Shown in pieces: positions 7,845 to 18,900 of a DNA stretch of 23,950 nt. Positions within the stretch are counted from its first letter, which is position 1, and each line of letters starts with the position of its first letter. The DNA lies in contig CAZDVQ010000066.1 of assembly GCA_964508975.1 (NCBI GenBank), positions 1 to 23,950 on the forward strand, written 5' to 3'. The notes beneath the pieces were generated by a model. The model did not search any database and was not told where the DNA came from. It was given only the letters and a program-made list of their open reading frames with translations. The stretch is from CAZDVQ01 sp964508975 (GTDB lineage Bacteria > Bacteroidota > Bacteroidia > Chitinophagales > Saprospiraceae). The translations under genes and the position numbers were made by a program.

Positions 7845-9665
7845 TTATTCGCTCAAAATGACCAAGTCAACACGCCTGTTTTGCATGCGTTCAGCCTCGG
7901 TCATTTGATGGGCTGTTACTGGTCGGTCAGAGCCATTAGGCACCGTAATCACAAATTCACTAGTGATCCCTATGCTCATCAAGTAATCCTTTACGGCACG
8001 GGCACGGCGTAGCGATAGCACCATGTTGTCCTCTTTGTTGCCTTCCTCGCTGGCGTTGCCATAAATTACAATCTGTATGGTTGTGGGGTCAAGCTCAGCA
8101 AAAATGTATTCCGAGGCCCTAGTGAGTTTGGCCTTTGAATACTCTGTCAATGTAGATGAACTTTGACCAAAATAGATAGACTCCAAGGTGTCAATATGTT
8201 TAAACCTTGGTTCTACTTGCATACTTGCTGGTATATTTGATACCCGCCCTTTAGAGTCTAAAACAAGAGGAACCCCTTTGCTGTCTAGTTTTTCAGCTAT
8301 GTTCTTATCCTTGTTGTCGGTTTTACCAGGGTCGTTTGTTGGCGGTGGCGTTGTATTGTCCTTTGGCGTAGTTGGTTTTGAGCTGCTTGGATTAGTCTTA
8401 ATGTCTTTATCAGGCGGAAGGGTTTCGTCTACTCGGGCAGGCTTGTCCGATTTGTTGTCCGATTTGTTGCTGCTGTTGGCCTCATTTAAATCAGGTTTAG
8501 CATCGGTTTTAATGCGCTCGTCAGCGCCATTCGTATTTTTTTCGTCCTGTCGACGTTTTTCATCGGCCTCGCGTTGTTCGCGGAGGTCGTTGAGGGCTTC
8601 TTTCACCACGTTCAGCTCGCTGGCTTCCTTGCGGGTTCTGACATCGACGATGGAGTCGACTTCAATTTTCATGCGGGTATCCAATTGTAAGAGCATGCGT
8701 TCTAGCTCGGCTATGCGTTGCTTGGCGCCACCAAATTGGATGCCCAGTAAAAACTCGTGCGTAGGACCTAGGTCTTGGCGACGGGTTCTGTCCAGAACAG
8801 TTTCGTAGGTGTAAGTAAGTGATATGAGTTTAAAGGCAAACACACCAGCTGAAAAATTCAGGCCAGCATTGTAATATTGGTCGTTACCTGTCCTGAAACC
8901 TACACCACCCCAAACCATGCCTTTCCAGCGCAAAATAGCGTTGACATCAAATTGAGCGGGCAAGTTTTGTATACCCCGGTACATCACGCCAGGTTCAAGT
9001 TCGTAATCTTTTTCGCGGCCTCGGCCCAACTTGATACGCCAGCTAGCTCGGGCATAATAGTGCCGAATCAACCTGAAATAACTGCCTGTGGTTTGCACGC
9101 CAGAGGGATCGTCGAGGTAGCGCAGCGAGGAATTAGTCATCTGTGGTATACCGCCACCAATAGACAGGCCTTTGTAGCGGTAATTAATACCCATGGCGAG
9201 GTCGAAAGCGGTGGCATTAAGTTCATTACCCGTCAGCATCTGGTCGTTTTGGTCTAGAATATTACCTAGGTCTAAATCAATTCTCTGGTTTAAAAAACCG
9301 AGGGTTAGGCCCGCTGAAAGCCGGTGTTCATAGGCTTCGCTCAGCTTGAGGTGGTAAGCATAAGTCATCCCAACCCCAATGCGTTTAATCACGTGGGTCT
9401 GGTCGGTAAAAGCAATCAATCCCAAGCCAACCCGTTTTTTGAACAATGGCCCATCTACGGTAATGGTAGAGGTTTTGGGCGAATATGTCATGCCTTTCCA
9501 TTGCTCTTTGTGGCTGATGAAGAGGTTGGCCAGCGAGTCCATGCCCGCATAAGCAGGGTTATAAAAATAAGGGTTGTACATGTACTGGTTATACACGGGG
9601 AGCTGTTGTGCTGTACTAGCACAAAAAGTAAACAAGAGCAGTAGTATTATATATTGTCTGGTCAT
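7845..9665 (-). CDS. PorP/SprF-family T9SS outer-membrane protein fused to an OmpA domain
   Basis: This 606-residue protein uses the ATG at 9665, which opens a signal peptide (MTRQYIILLLLFTFCASTA). An in-frame start 17 codons upstream would bury it. Residues 20-305 form a PorP/SprF-type beta barrel with the hallmark QLPVYNQYMYNPYFYNPAYA at its N-terminus. Residues 315-373 are a predicted coiled coil (KQRIAELERMLLQLDTRM onward). Residues 370-460 are a K/D/N/S/P-rich disordered linker. Residues 490-606 are an OmpA-like peptidoglycan-binding domain (SIYFGQSSSTL, LSLRRARAVKDYL, QNRRVDLVI). Members of this family act with the T9SS in export and surface attachment of type B CTD proteins, as SprF does for SprB. 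The gene lies directly downstream of such a substrate. Its own T9SS role is inferred. Confidence 0.92.
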   Translation of the reverse strand: MTRQYIILLLLFTFCASTAQQLPVYNQYMYNPYFYNPAYAGMDSLANLFISHKEQWKGMTYSPKTSTITVDGPLFKKRVGLGLIAFTDQTHVIKRIGVGMTYAYHLKLSEAYEHRLSAGLTLGFLNQRIDLDLGNILDQNDQMLTGNELNATAFDLAMGINYRYKGLSIGGGIPQMTNSSLRYLDDPSGVQTTGSYFRLIRHYYARASWRIKLGRGREKDYELEPGVMYRGIQNLPAQFDVNAILRWKGMVWGGVGFRTGNDQYYNAGLNFSAGVFAFKLISLTYTYETVLDRTRRQDLGPTHEFLLGIQFGGAKQRIAELERMLLQLDTRMKIEVDSIVDVRTRKEASELNVVKEALNDLREQREADEKRRQDEKNTNGADERIKTDAKPDLNEANSSNKSDNKSDKPARVDETLPPDKDIKTNPSSSKPTTPKDNTTPPPTNDPGKTDNKDKNIAEKLDSKGVPLVLDSKGRVSNIPASMQVEPRFKHIDTLESIYFGQSSSTLTEYSKAKLTRASEYIFAELDPTTIQIVIYGNASEEGNKEDNMVLSLRRARAVKDYLMSIGITSEFVITVPNGSDRPVTAHQMTEAERMQNRRVDLVILSE

Positions 9666-9720
9666 AGCCGACTGGTTTTCGAATGGGTAAGTGTTTTTTT
9701 TGGCGCCCCGGCGCATTAGA

Positions 9721-9755
9721 TAGTTGGTAGTTGGTAGTTGATAGTTGGTAGTTGA
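9721..9755. repeat. Heptamer tandem repeat TAGTTGR x5
   Basis: Five perfect-register 7-bp units (TAGTTGG twice, then TAGTTGA, TAGTTGG, TAGTTGA) lie 56-90 bp upstream of the PorP/SprF start codon, in its probable promoter or leader region. Confidence 0.9.
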
Positions 9756-9815
9756 TGGGAAATAAGTTCAATTTTTTTAAGGCTTAGCTATGAAATTAAG
9801 TATAAGTTGTAAAAT

Positions 9816-9836
9816 TAACTCCTAACTCCTAACTCC
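9816..9836. repeat. Heptamer tandem repeat TAACTCC x3
   Basis: Three identical 7-bp units lie immediately before intergenic repeat copy C. The unit differs from the nearby TAGTTGR array, but the period is the same, and the reverse complement (GGAGTTA) resembles a shifted TAGTTGG unit. The two arrays are therefore partly complementary. Confidence 0.85.
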
Positions 9837-9841
9837 GTAAT

Positions 9842-9958
9842 TGCGTGAGCTGCTTGGAGGGCGCCGCCGTAGGCGGCGGTGCGTAGCACGGAGCGAGTAG
9901 CGAACCCCGGAAAGGAGCGACCCTAGCCAAGCGCAGCGGGGCTAGGGGCACGCCCAAA
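9842..9958. repeat. GC-rich intergenic repeat, copy C
   Basis: This block begins TGCGTGAGC and ends GGGGCACGCCCAAA, the same ends as copy A in the same orientation. It has two perfect hairpins: CGCCGCC-GTA-GGCGGCG near 9852-9868, and CCCTAGCC (9921-9928) with GGCTAGGG (9940-9947). It occupies the gap between the adhesin stop codon and the PorP/SprF gene. The second hairpin is not followed by a T-run on the reverse strand, so it is not an obvious terminator, and read-through from the adhesin gene is possible. Confidence 0.72.
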
Positions 9959-9983
9959 AAGGAAAAATCAATTGGGTAACTTT

Positions 9984-12900
9984 TTACCGCAGGATGGTGA
10001 TTGCGCCTTTGTACTCGCGTATAGGCGTCCGGATGATGTACCAATAACTACCTTCGGGGAGTGGTTTGCCATTGAAAGTACCATCCCAGTTGTTTTGGTA
10101 AAAATCGGTTTGGTAGAGTTCGATGCCACGGCGGTCGAATATGCTAATGGTGTAATTTTCAAGGTTTTGTATGTTTCCGATATGCCATGTGTCGTTATAT
10201 CCATCACCATTTGGCGTCATGATGGTGAATATATCTAGGTCAACACCTTCCCCTTTTCGAGCAGGGATAAATTGCACGTGGAGGGTATCGGTAGAACTAC
10301 AGAACTGATTGTCGTAACCGGTAACCACGTAGCTCACGAAATCGAGGGTGTCGGCCAGCACGGTTGGGTTAGGAATAGACACCGCGTTGAGGTAGAACGG
10401 TGGCGACCATTCGTAAATGAGGCCGCCGTCGGCGTCGAGTTCGAAAGGTGTGCCCACCTCGATTTCCAGGGTATCGTTGGTAAGTGTCGTGATGATCGGG
10501 TTGGGTGTCACCGACATGATGGTGGAGTAGATTGGCGAGGCACAAGTACCGCGGAAAGCCTGGACTGTGTAAGTGCCTGACATGTTGACGGTTGCACTAT
10601 CCACAATAGGGTTGCGGAGGTTAGAGCTGAAACCATTGGGGCCGTTCCAGCTATAGGTTACAAACTCGGATGTATCGGCGAATAGTTGGAAGCTAAAGCC
10701 TTCACAAGCGTGTACGGTGCTGCGTACAAAGGTGAGTTCAGGTGGTCCGGCGATGAACACATATTCAGATATGGCTGGAGACGTACAGCCATTCATGCTC
10801 ATCATGTAGAAGTTATAGTTGCCGAGGTTTACCAAACCAGTGGCGTTGGGGATAACCACAACCGAGTCGGGGTAGATATTGCTTAATGGGTCAGTCCAAG
10901 AATACACCACATCGCTAGGAATGTTGGATGCGCTGATGCGGAGGGTGTCGCCATCGCAAAGCGGGCCATTGGTACTGATGGTAACAAGGCTCGTATCGGG
11001 CAGCGCATTAACGTTTACGTTAACGAACGCCGTATCTGATGGGCAGGTTCCATCGAAGTAGTAGATACGATAGATACCGTCATCGCTCAAGTTTACTGGG
11101 TCGATATCAATCCTGTTGACGAAAGAGCGGATAGAGCCGTTGGGCAAAATCCAGTTGATGACCGTAGAGGGTATGTTGACAGTATTCAGGATGAGGTGTT
11201 CTCCTGCACAATAGCTCGTATCGCCGCTGATTTGAGGTTGGGCAGGCCGTGGAATAACGTTAACGAACATGGAGTCTTCGGTTGAAGTACAGCCGTTAAA
11301 GTTAATGGCCACGCCGTAGAATCCCGTGTTTGATTGATTAACTGCGGGGATGAAGAAGTTTGGTTGAGCGGTGGTGCTATCGGTCCCATCGGGCAGGAAC
11401 CAGGTGTAGGTTGCGCCTGAACCTAGGTCGTTGCAAAGCAGGCCGAGGTCGAATCCGTTACAGATTTGGTTATTACCAAAGATACCTGCGCTTGAGATAA
11501 CTTGATTCACTTGAACGAGAATCGTATCGGATTCAGTACAACCCTCTGCGCTGGTAGCGGCTACGATAAAAATACCGGATAGATTAGCAGAAGCGTAGCT
11601 GATGACTGGATTTTCGGTATTGGCAGTGTATCCTGCAGGCCCTGTCCAGGTATAGGTAGCATTGGGGATAGTAGTCCCTGCAAAAAGACGCAGCGTATCG
11701 CCTACACAAACGGGCCCGTTCGAGCTTGCATTGTTGATGCCAATTGATGGGCGAGCTTGGACCTGGTAAATGGCTGGCAAGCTTGTACATCCACCATTAG
11801 GCGTGGCGGTAAGGTAATAATTTACAGTATCCGTAATCAGGGGGCTAGTAAAGGTGGGGCCTACTTGGAGTAAATTATCATTGAGGTCAAACCACTCGTA
11901 TGTAAAAGCACCGTTAGGGGCTGCCAGCGTAGTAGAGGTTTGGTAACAAATAACGATAGTGTCGCTCGGTGGAGAAGTAGAAGGCGGCAGTACAATTAGC
12001 GAGACGGTAGCCAAGCCAGATAAACAAACGTTGTTGCTTTGGTTTGCGTAGAAAGTATATGTTCCGGCCGATAGGGTATCTGGAATGATGAGGTCGCCAT
12101 TAGTTGTGTTCGTATCAATCTCGATAATCATATTGTATGCGTTAAACCAAGTGATATCGGCGGCATTAGGTACAAAAACTTGTAATGTAGCAGGTTCGCC
12201 TTGACAAACAGAAGCGTTTAACGGAACGGGTACTGTTGGGGGTTGGTTAACCGTGACAGGTACTGGGAGGATATTACTACGGCAGTTCCCGACGGTAGAC
12301 TGCACGTAGAAGTTACTGTTTTGATACAAGGTTTGTGTATTATAAGAAATGCCAGCACCTAGGACACTCAGGCCGCTAGGGTCGGCATACCAAGTATAAT
12401 TGCCTGGAGCTACTGCTGCGATGAGGGCTTGAGTACCGGCACAAATTGGGCTAGTCGTAAAGTCGCTGCTATTCAACACAGGGTTTGGCAAGACGGTAAT
12501 GGTGACCGTATCTGCAGGGCTTTCACAACCAGCATCTAAATTTGTAGCATAGTAAGTTGTACTAGCGGTAAGCGAGAGGACATTGAAGCTGTTACCAGAG
12601 GCTAGAAGGTTAGACAAGCTAGCATCGCTATACCAGCGGGTAATGCCAATAGAGTTGGAGTTAAAGAGGCTGATGGCGCTACCGGCACAGATGGTACTGT
12701 CTGCTACAACAGGGCTTGTAGGTCGAGCGGTAATTTGAACGGTTGTACTGGTTGGAAGCGAGAGGCAACCATTTAGGCTCAGTTGATGAACATGGTAACT
12801 ATATAAACCAGCTTGTAGAGTACTGCTAGTTACATAAGTGGACACCACTATTCCGGTATCTGATTGGACGATTTGATTGTTGAAGTCTTCCCATACCAGG

Positions 12901-15900
12901 ATATCGGTGCCGTTGCCTGTAGCAGTTAGCTCTATGGCTTGGCCTTCACAAGCGGTGCCACCTGTTAGGAACGGAGCCGCAGGAAGATTTTCGACGATGA
13001 CGGGAACAGGGTAAGGATTGCTTAGACAACCGTTGAGGTTTTCGCGAGCATAATAAAGGGTTGTTGCGAATGCAGGGATACTAATTGGGTTGCCAGAACC
13101 AACCATTGATAATCCGTTAGGGTCAAGGTACCATGCTATCGAGCCTTGGTTGCCTATGATTCTTAGGTTAGCAAGTTCGCCATTGCATATAGTGTCGCCA
13201 ATTGCAGTATTTATGCTTGGAGTAGGGTTTATAGTAATGGTAACAGAATCGAAGTTACTAGCACATTGACCATTTTCGAGTCGGAATAAGAAGGTATAAT
13301 TGCCAGGCGTGTTACTGATGGAGTTTGAAACATTGAAAGAAGAACCATATGATAGTATAGAACCCGCATAATACCAAGCCACTTGGCCTGTTTGGTTGCC
13401 AGGATTATTGACTTGGACCGTGGTGGCGCTACCTTGGCAAATCGTTGTATTAGATGGGATAAGTAATGGTTGGGCTAAAGCGGGATTAACGACTATGTTT
13501 ACATACCTAGGGAGGCTATTACAAAGCGTGAGTGTATCATATTCGTAAATTTCAATGGAGGTACTAGCGGTTAATCCAGCGAGTACCAAGGTATCTGTGC
13601 TACTATTGGATGCTGTTTGTACCAATGTATTGTTGATATACCACTGTAAAACGTGATTGGGACTACTAGAGCCAAAAGCGATAATGCTTTCGGTCGAATT
13701 GAAGCAAGTATTTACGACATTATTATTTACCTGAGGGGTTGAAATAATATCATCTATGGCAATATTGGAGTAGCTTAAAGAAGTACAGCCAGAGCTTGTG
13801 TCCGTTGCAAGAATTTCGACGACGGCGTTATTGAATAATGGACCAACGTTGGTTGTAATTGTATTGGTAGCAATAGGGTTTCCATTCGACGACCAGTTGT
13901 AGGTTACACCGAAAGTAGGGTTTGCAACGACAAGGCTAGCTATATTTCCGTTACAAATAGTTGCATTAGGAACTATAGCGGGAGCTGGGGGTGCTGTTAC
14001 GGAAAGTTGGAGGGTATCTCTAGCACTTCTACACCCATAAGCATCGAGTGCATCCAAGAAATAGCTGTAGGAGCCCGGCAAGGTGGGTGTGGTAGCATAA
14101 ACCGGACCGGTACCTATAATATTGTTGCTGTTGTTGTACCAGAAAAGTAAGTTGCCGCCGGCATTTCCTTGTAATAGAATGTTTTGTCCGCTACAGCTAT
14201 TCGTATCTAGTGCTATTGGTGCTGAAGGGCTAGGTCTTGCGAATATAAAGATGGTTGCATCGTTTGAGCAGCCATTGGAATTTGTGATTGTAATAGTGTA
14301 AAATCCGCTATTATAGGCGTATAGTGTTCTGTTGGTTTCACCATTTGACCATAGGTAAGTGTTGCCAATTTGTCCAGGAAAGGACACGAGTAGCACACTA
14401 TCTCCGCTGCAGATGGTTGTTGCGCCTTGGGCTACAATCTGGGCTGGGGGTAGTGGGTCAACACTAACCTGGCGTTGAGTAGTAGTGGAGCATCCATTCG
14501 CATTGGTAAAAGTAACTGAGTAGAGCCCTGCCAATGCGTTAGATGCGTTAGGGTAATATATACTGGCACTATTGCCTATAGGATTACCGTTTTTATGCCA
14601 GCTATAAAAGCCAGGTGTATTGATAAATAGACTTAAATCATCCCCTTCGCATAGCGTTGTATCTCCGTTGACGGTGATACTGGGGATAGGATTCACGGAA
14701 ACTATCTGTGTTGCGGTAGCGGTACATCCTTGGCTATTCGTTAAAGTAACTTGGAAAGATTGAGTACTGCTGGGTGATATTGTTGTAGTCTGGGTAGTTG
14801 CACCATTGCTCCAAAGGTAACTTGATGCAGTATTTGCAGCGAGTATTGTACTACTTCCCAAGCAGATGCTACTCTGCCCACTTATATTGGCTGTTGGATT
14901 GGTGGCTACTGTAATTTGTATAGATCGCGTACTAGAGCACCCTGCGCTATTTGTACCAGTTACGGTGTAAGTTGTATTTTGTGTTGGATTTACGACTTGC
15001 GAAGCAGTAGTGTTGCCATTATTCCATGTGTAAGTACTAGCTCCTGAGGCGTTTATTGTCGTACTTTGACCAACACAAATTTGAAGGTTAGGACTAGTCG
15101 TTAGGGTAGGATTATTAATGGCAGTTATCGCCATACTAGCGGTGTCTCGGCAACCATTAGCATCGGTTACATATACTTGAAGATTAGTATTGGCGTTGAT
15201 AGGTAGGTTTATGGTATTTGTAGTTTGACCGGTTGACCAAGAGAAGTTAAAAGGGGCGAGGCCATTGCTAGCTTGTGCTGTATAAACTCTAGACGTGCCA
15301 ATACAAGCGCTATTTAAACCATTGATTTGAGCTAGAAAGCTGTTTAGGGGGTTTAAAATGATGTTGCCCGAAATCCTGCATCCTCTGCTGTCGGTAATCG
15401 TGTAATAATGCGTACCTGCATTTAAGTTATTGTATGTAGGGTTTGCTTGGGTAATACCATTTAGACTGTAAGTGTAAGGTGTTACTCCACCAGTACTAAT
15501 GAATGTAATACTACCGTCGTTAGCGGTACAAGTTGGATTATCAACGATAAGGGCATTAGCTATTTGTGCGGGTTCATTTACGGACGTATTTAAGCTGATT
15601 TGGCAACCAAGTGCATCTTTGACAATGATGGTGTAGTTGCCAGCAATTAAGCTATCAAATACGTTGTTGCTAGTCCAGGAGCTACCATTATTTATGCTGT
15701 AACTATAAGGATTGGATCCACCAACCGCAAAGATTTCGATGGCTCCAGTTGTATCGTTGAAGCAATTCAACTCAATAGGGTTAACGTAGGCAAATAGCGC
15801 TTGGGGTTCAAGTATGGTAACTGATTGACTTGCGCTACAACCATTTGAATCTATTGCTGTGAAGGTGTAATTGCCTGCATCTAGGCCTGAATATACATTA

Positions 15901-18900
15901 TTAGCACTAGTGGGTTGTTGGTTTATACTGTATAAAACAGTATTGTTCCCACCGGATGAAAACAAGGTAACAACAGCATCTGCTGCATCAAAGCAAGTTA
16001 TGGGCATGATTTCATAGCCGAGTGAAATGGTGCAAATACATGAATCTGTGATCGTTATTGGGGTTGCGAAACTACAACCGTTTGCTTGGGTTATAGTGAT
16101 GTTGACCAGTCCAGGACTTAAATTTAAGATTGTATTCCCTGCGACGGTGCCTTGAGTGCTAGTTATGGTATAAGTACTAGATGGGTTTGAATTGTTGATG
16201 ATTATTGTTCCGTCATTACCAGCACAACTAGTAGGGTTGACTTCGTATACGAAATCAGGAGCTATTGGTTCACTAGCTATACTAGTAGTTGTTGCGGTAC
16301 AGTTATTTTGGTCAGTAATGGTTAAAGTATATGTTGCTGCACAAATACCACTGATAGTAGCGCTGGTGCTGCCGTTGTTCCATGCATAGCTTAAATTGCC
16401 CGTACCTCCAGATGCATAAGCAGCGATTTCTCCATCACAAGCGCCTGGACAACTCGAGGGGATTGTTGTTGTGCTCAGGCTGAGCGGAGTATGCTGGCCC
16501 ACATTAACAGCAATACTGGCAGAACATCCGTTAGCGTCATTAACTTGAACTATGTATAAGCCGGCACTTAGGCCTGTTAAATCTTGGGTACTTGCTCCAT
16601 TGGTCCAACTGTAGGTATAATTTCCATTTCCTCCGCTTACAGATAAATTTACAGCACCATCGCTGTAGCCGAAGCAAGACGGTTTAATGATAGTATCGAT
16701 ATTGATAACTAAATCATTTGAAATTAAAATGTTGATGTTGTCGCTTGCGTTGCATCCTGTAAAGATATTAGTTGCAGTAACTGATATAGTAGTATTGTTT
16801 AGAACCACCACATTTATACTATCAGTTGAAGCACCGGTACTCCATTGGTAGGCATATTGGGCTTGGTCTAAGAGATTAAAAAGGGTAATTCCTTGGCCGG
16901 CACAAATTGATGTATCCGTTCCAAGATTAATGTTTGGATTACTTATTACAACCACAGATACCGAGTCGGAATTTGAGCATCCATTCAAATCGGTAATGCT
17001 AACTTGGTATAATTGGGATGCATTAAATATTCTTTGGATACTGGCGTTCGTCTCACCGCCTTGCCAACTGTAGGTGTATTGACCTACTCCTCCAGAGCCA
17101 AAGACTTGAAGTTGCGCAGGAGTACCAATACATTGGTAAACTGTATCAATTTGAATGCTTGCAATTAGAGGGGTAGGGGACTGAATGATGATAGAAGCGC
17201 TAGAAACACATCCGTTATCGTCAGTAACCGTGACACTGTGGTTCCCAGCATATAAGTTAGACCGAATCTGGTTAGGCGTAATGACACCATCGTTCCAAGA
17301 TAAACTGAACGGAGCAGTGCCTCCATTTATAGATATAAATACAATGGCATTACTATCTCCATAGCATAGTGGCGCGCTAGCTAATAGAGCGGAAGTAGAT
17401 ATTGGACTTGGGGAGCTTATAAATGTATTAAGGCTTAATTCACAGTTGTTTGCATCCTTAATGATTATAGTGTAGTTTCCTGCGGCTAAACCAGAGAAAA
17501 TTGGGCTAGACGTCCACGTTATACCATTATTAATACTGTAGCCATATGGGGAAGTCCCTCCTGTAACTGAAGCTTGAATTTGCCCATTATTATTACCAAA
17601 GCATTCAATATTGGTCGTGCTAAGATACCCAAAAAGTGCTTGCTTATTTGGAATGTTTATAGTTGATGTGGCGCTACATCCGTTTATGTCAATAGCGGTA
17701 AAGCTATAGTTGCCTGGGGATAAATTATTAAAGATAGAGTCCAAGACAGGTGCTTGTTGATTTAAAGCGTACTGATAAGGACTTGTTCCTCCATTGGCGT
17801 TTAGCATGACGCTTGCGTCTGACATACCGAAACAAGAAATATCATCAACGCTTAAATTAAGTTGAACATTACAATTGCAACCATTATTAATATTTACAAT
17901 ATCGGTGCGGCTACAGCCATTAAAATCGGTAACTGTTACAGTGACTGATCCAGCTGGTAGGAATTTTACAGTATCCCCAGATAGTGAACCTGCATTAGTA
18001 GAAATATAGTATGGAGTACTAAGGTTGCTGGTGTTTACAATGACTAAACCATCATTATTGGAACAGGAAGTATTGATAGATGTATAGCTTACATTCAAAT
18101 TTGGACCTTGGCTGATGATCCCAAAATTGACAGTACTACAGCCATGCTGGTCATTTACCGTTACAGTAAAAATTCCGGGGCATAGGCCACTTGCCACACT
18201 ATTATTGGTCCCGTTTGACCATGTGTATGTATGGGTGCCTGAGCCTCCTGTTGAAGTAATGGTAGCAGTGCCATCACATGTATTAAAGCAACTCGTGTTG
18301 GATACAGTTATACTACTTTGTAAAGCACTAGGGCTATTGACGGTAACGATTGCTTCATCTCTACATCCATTGGCATCAGTAACTTCAACCAGATATAATC
18401 CAGGGTTTAAACCAGATACGTCTTGGGTTGTACTTCCATTGATCCATTGATATGCGTAAGGGGCTGTTCCTCCAGTCACACTGATATCAATGCTACCATT
18501 GGATAAACCGAAACAACTTACATGATTAATGCTATTAACCTGAACGGAAAGTGTATTGACGATATTAATTAGGATATTATCAGATGCCGAACACCCATAG
18601 GTTAAATCGGTTATAGTAAGGCTATAGAACTGGCTATTTTCAGGGCTAACCGTGATAGTACTTGATGTTTGTCCTGTGCTCCAATTATATTGGACATTAT
18701 TAGTATTTACCAAGTTGCCTAATGTTCGCTGTTGGCCAGGACATCCACTTATTGCAGGTCCAAGTTCGATAGAGGGAGGGGTAATTACACGGATAAATGA
18801 CGTGTCATAAACACTGCATTGATTAATGTCAGTTACCCTTAACCAATAATTTTGTGAATTACCTAGTTGTACCAGGGCATTATTTCCGGTAGCCCCGTTC

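Noticed and set aside
9921..9947. Hairpin after the adhesin gene as an intrinsic terminator
   Set aside because: The stem is perfect, but no T-run follows it on the reverse strand. It is better explained as part of intergenic repeat copy C.
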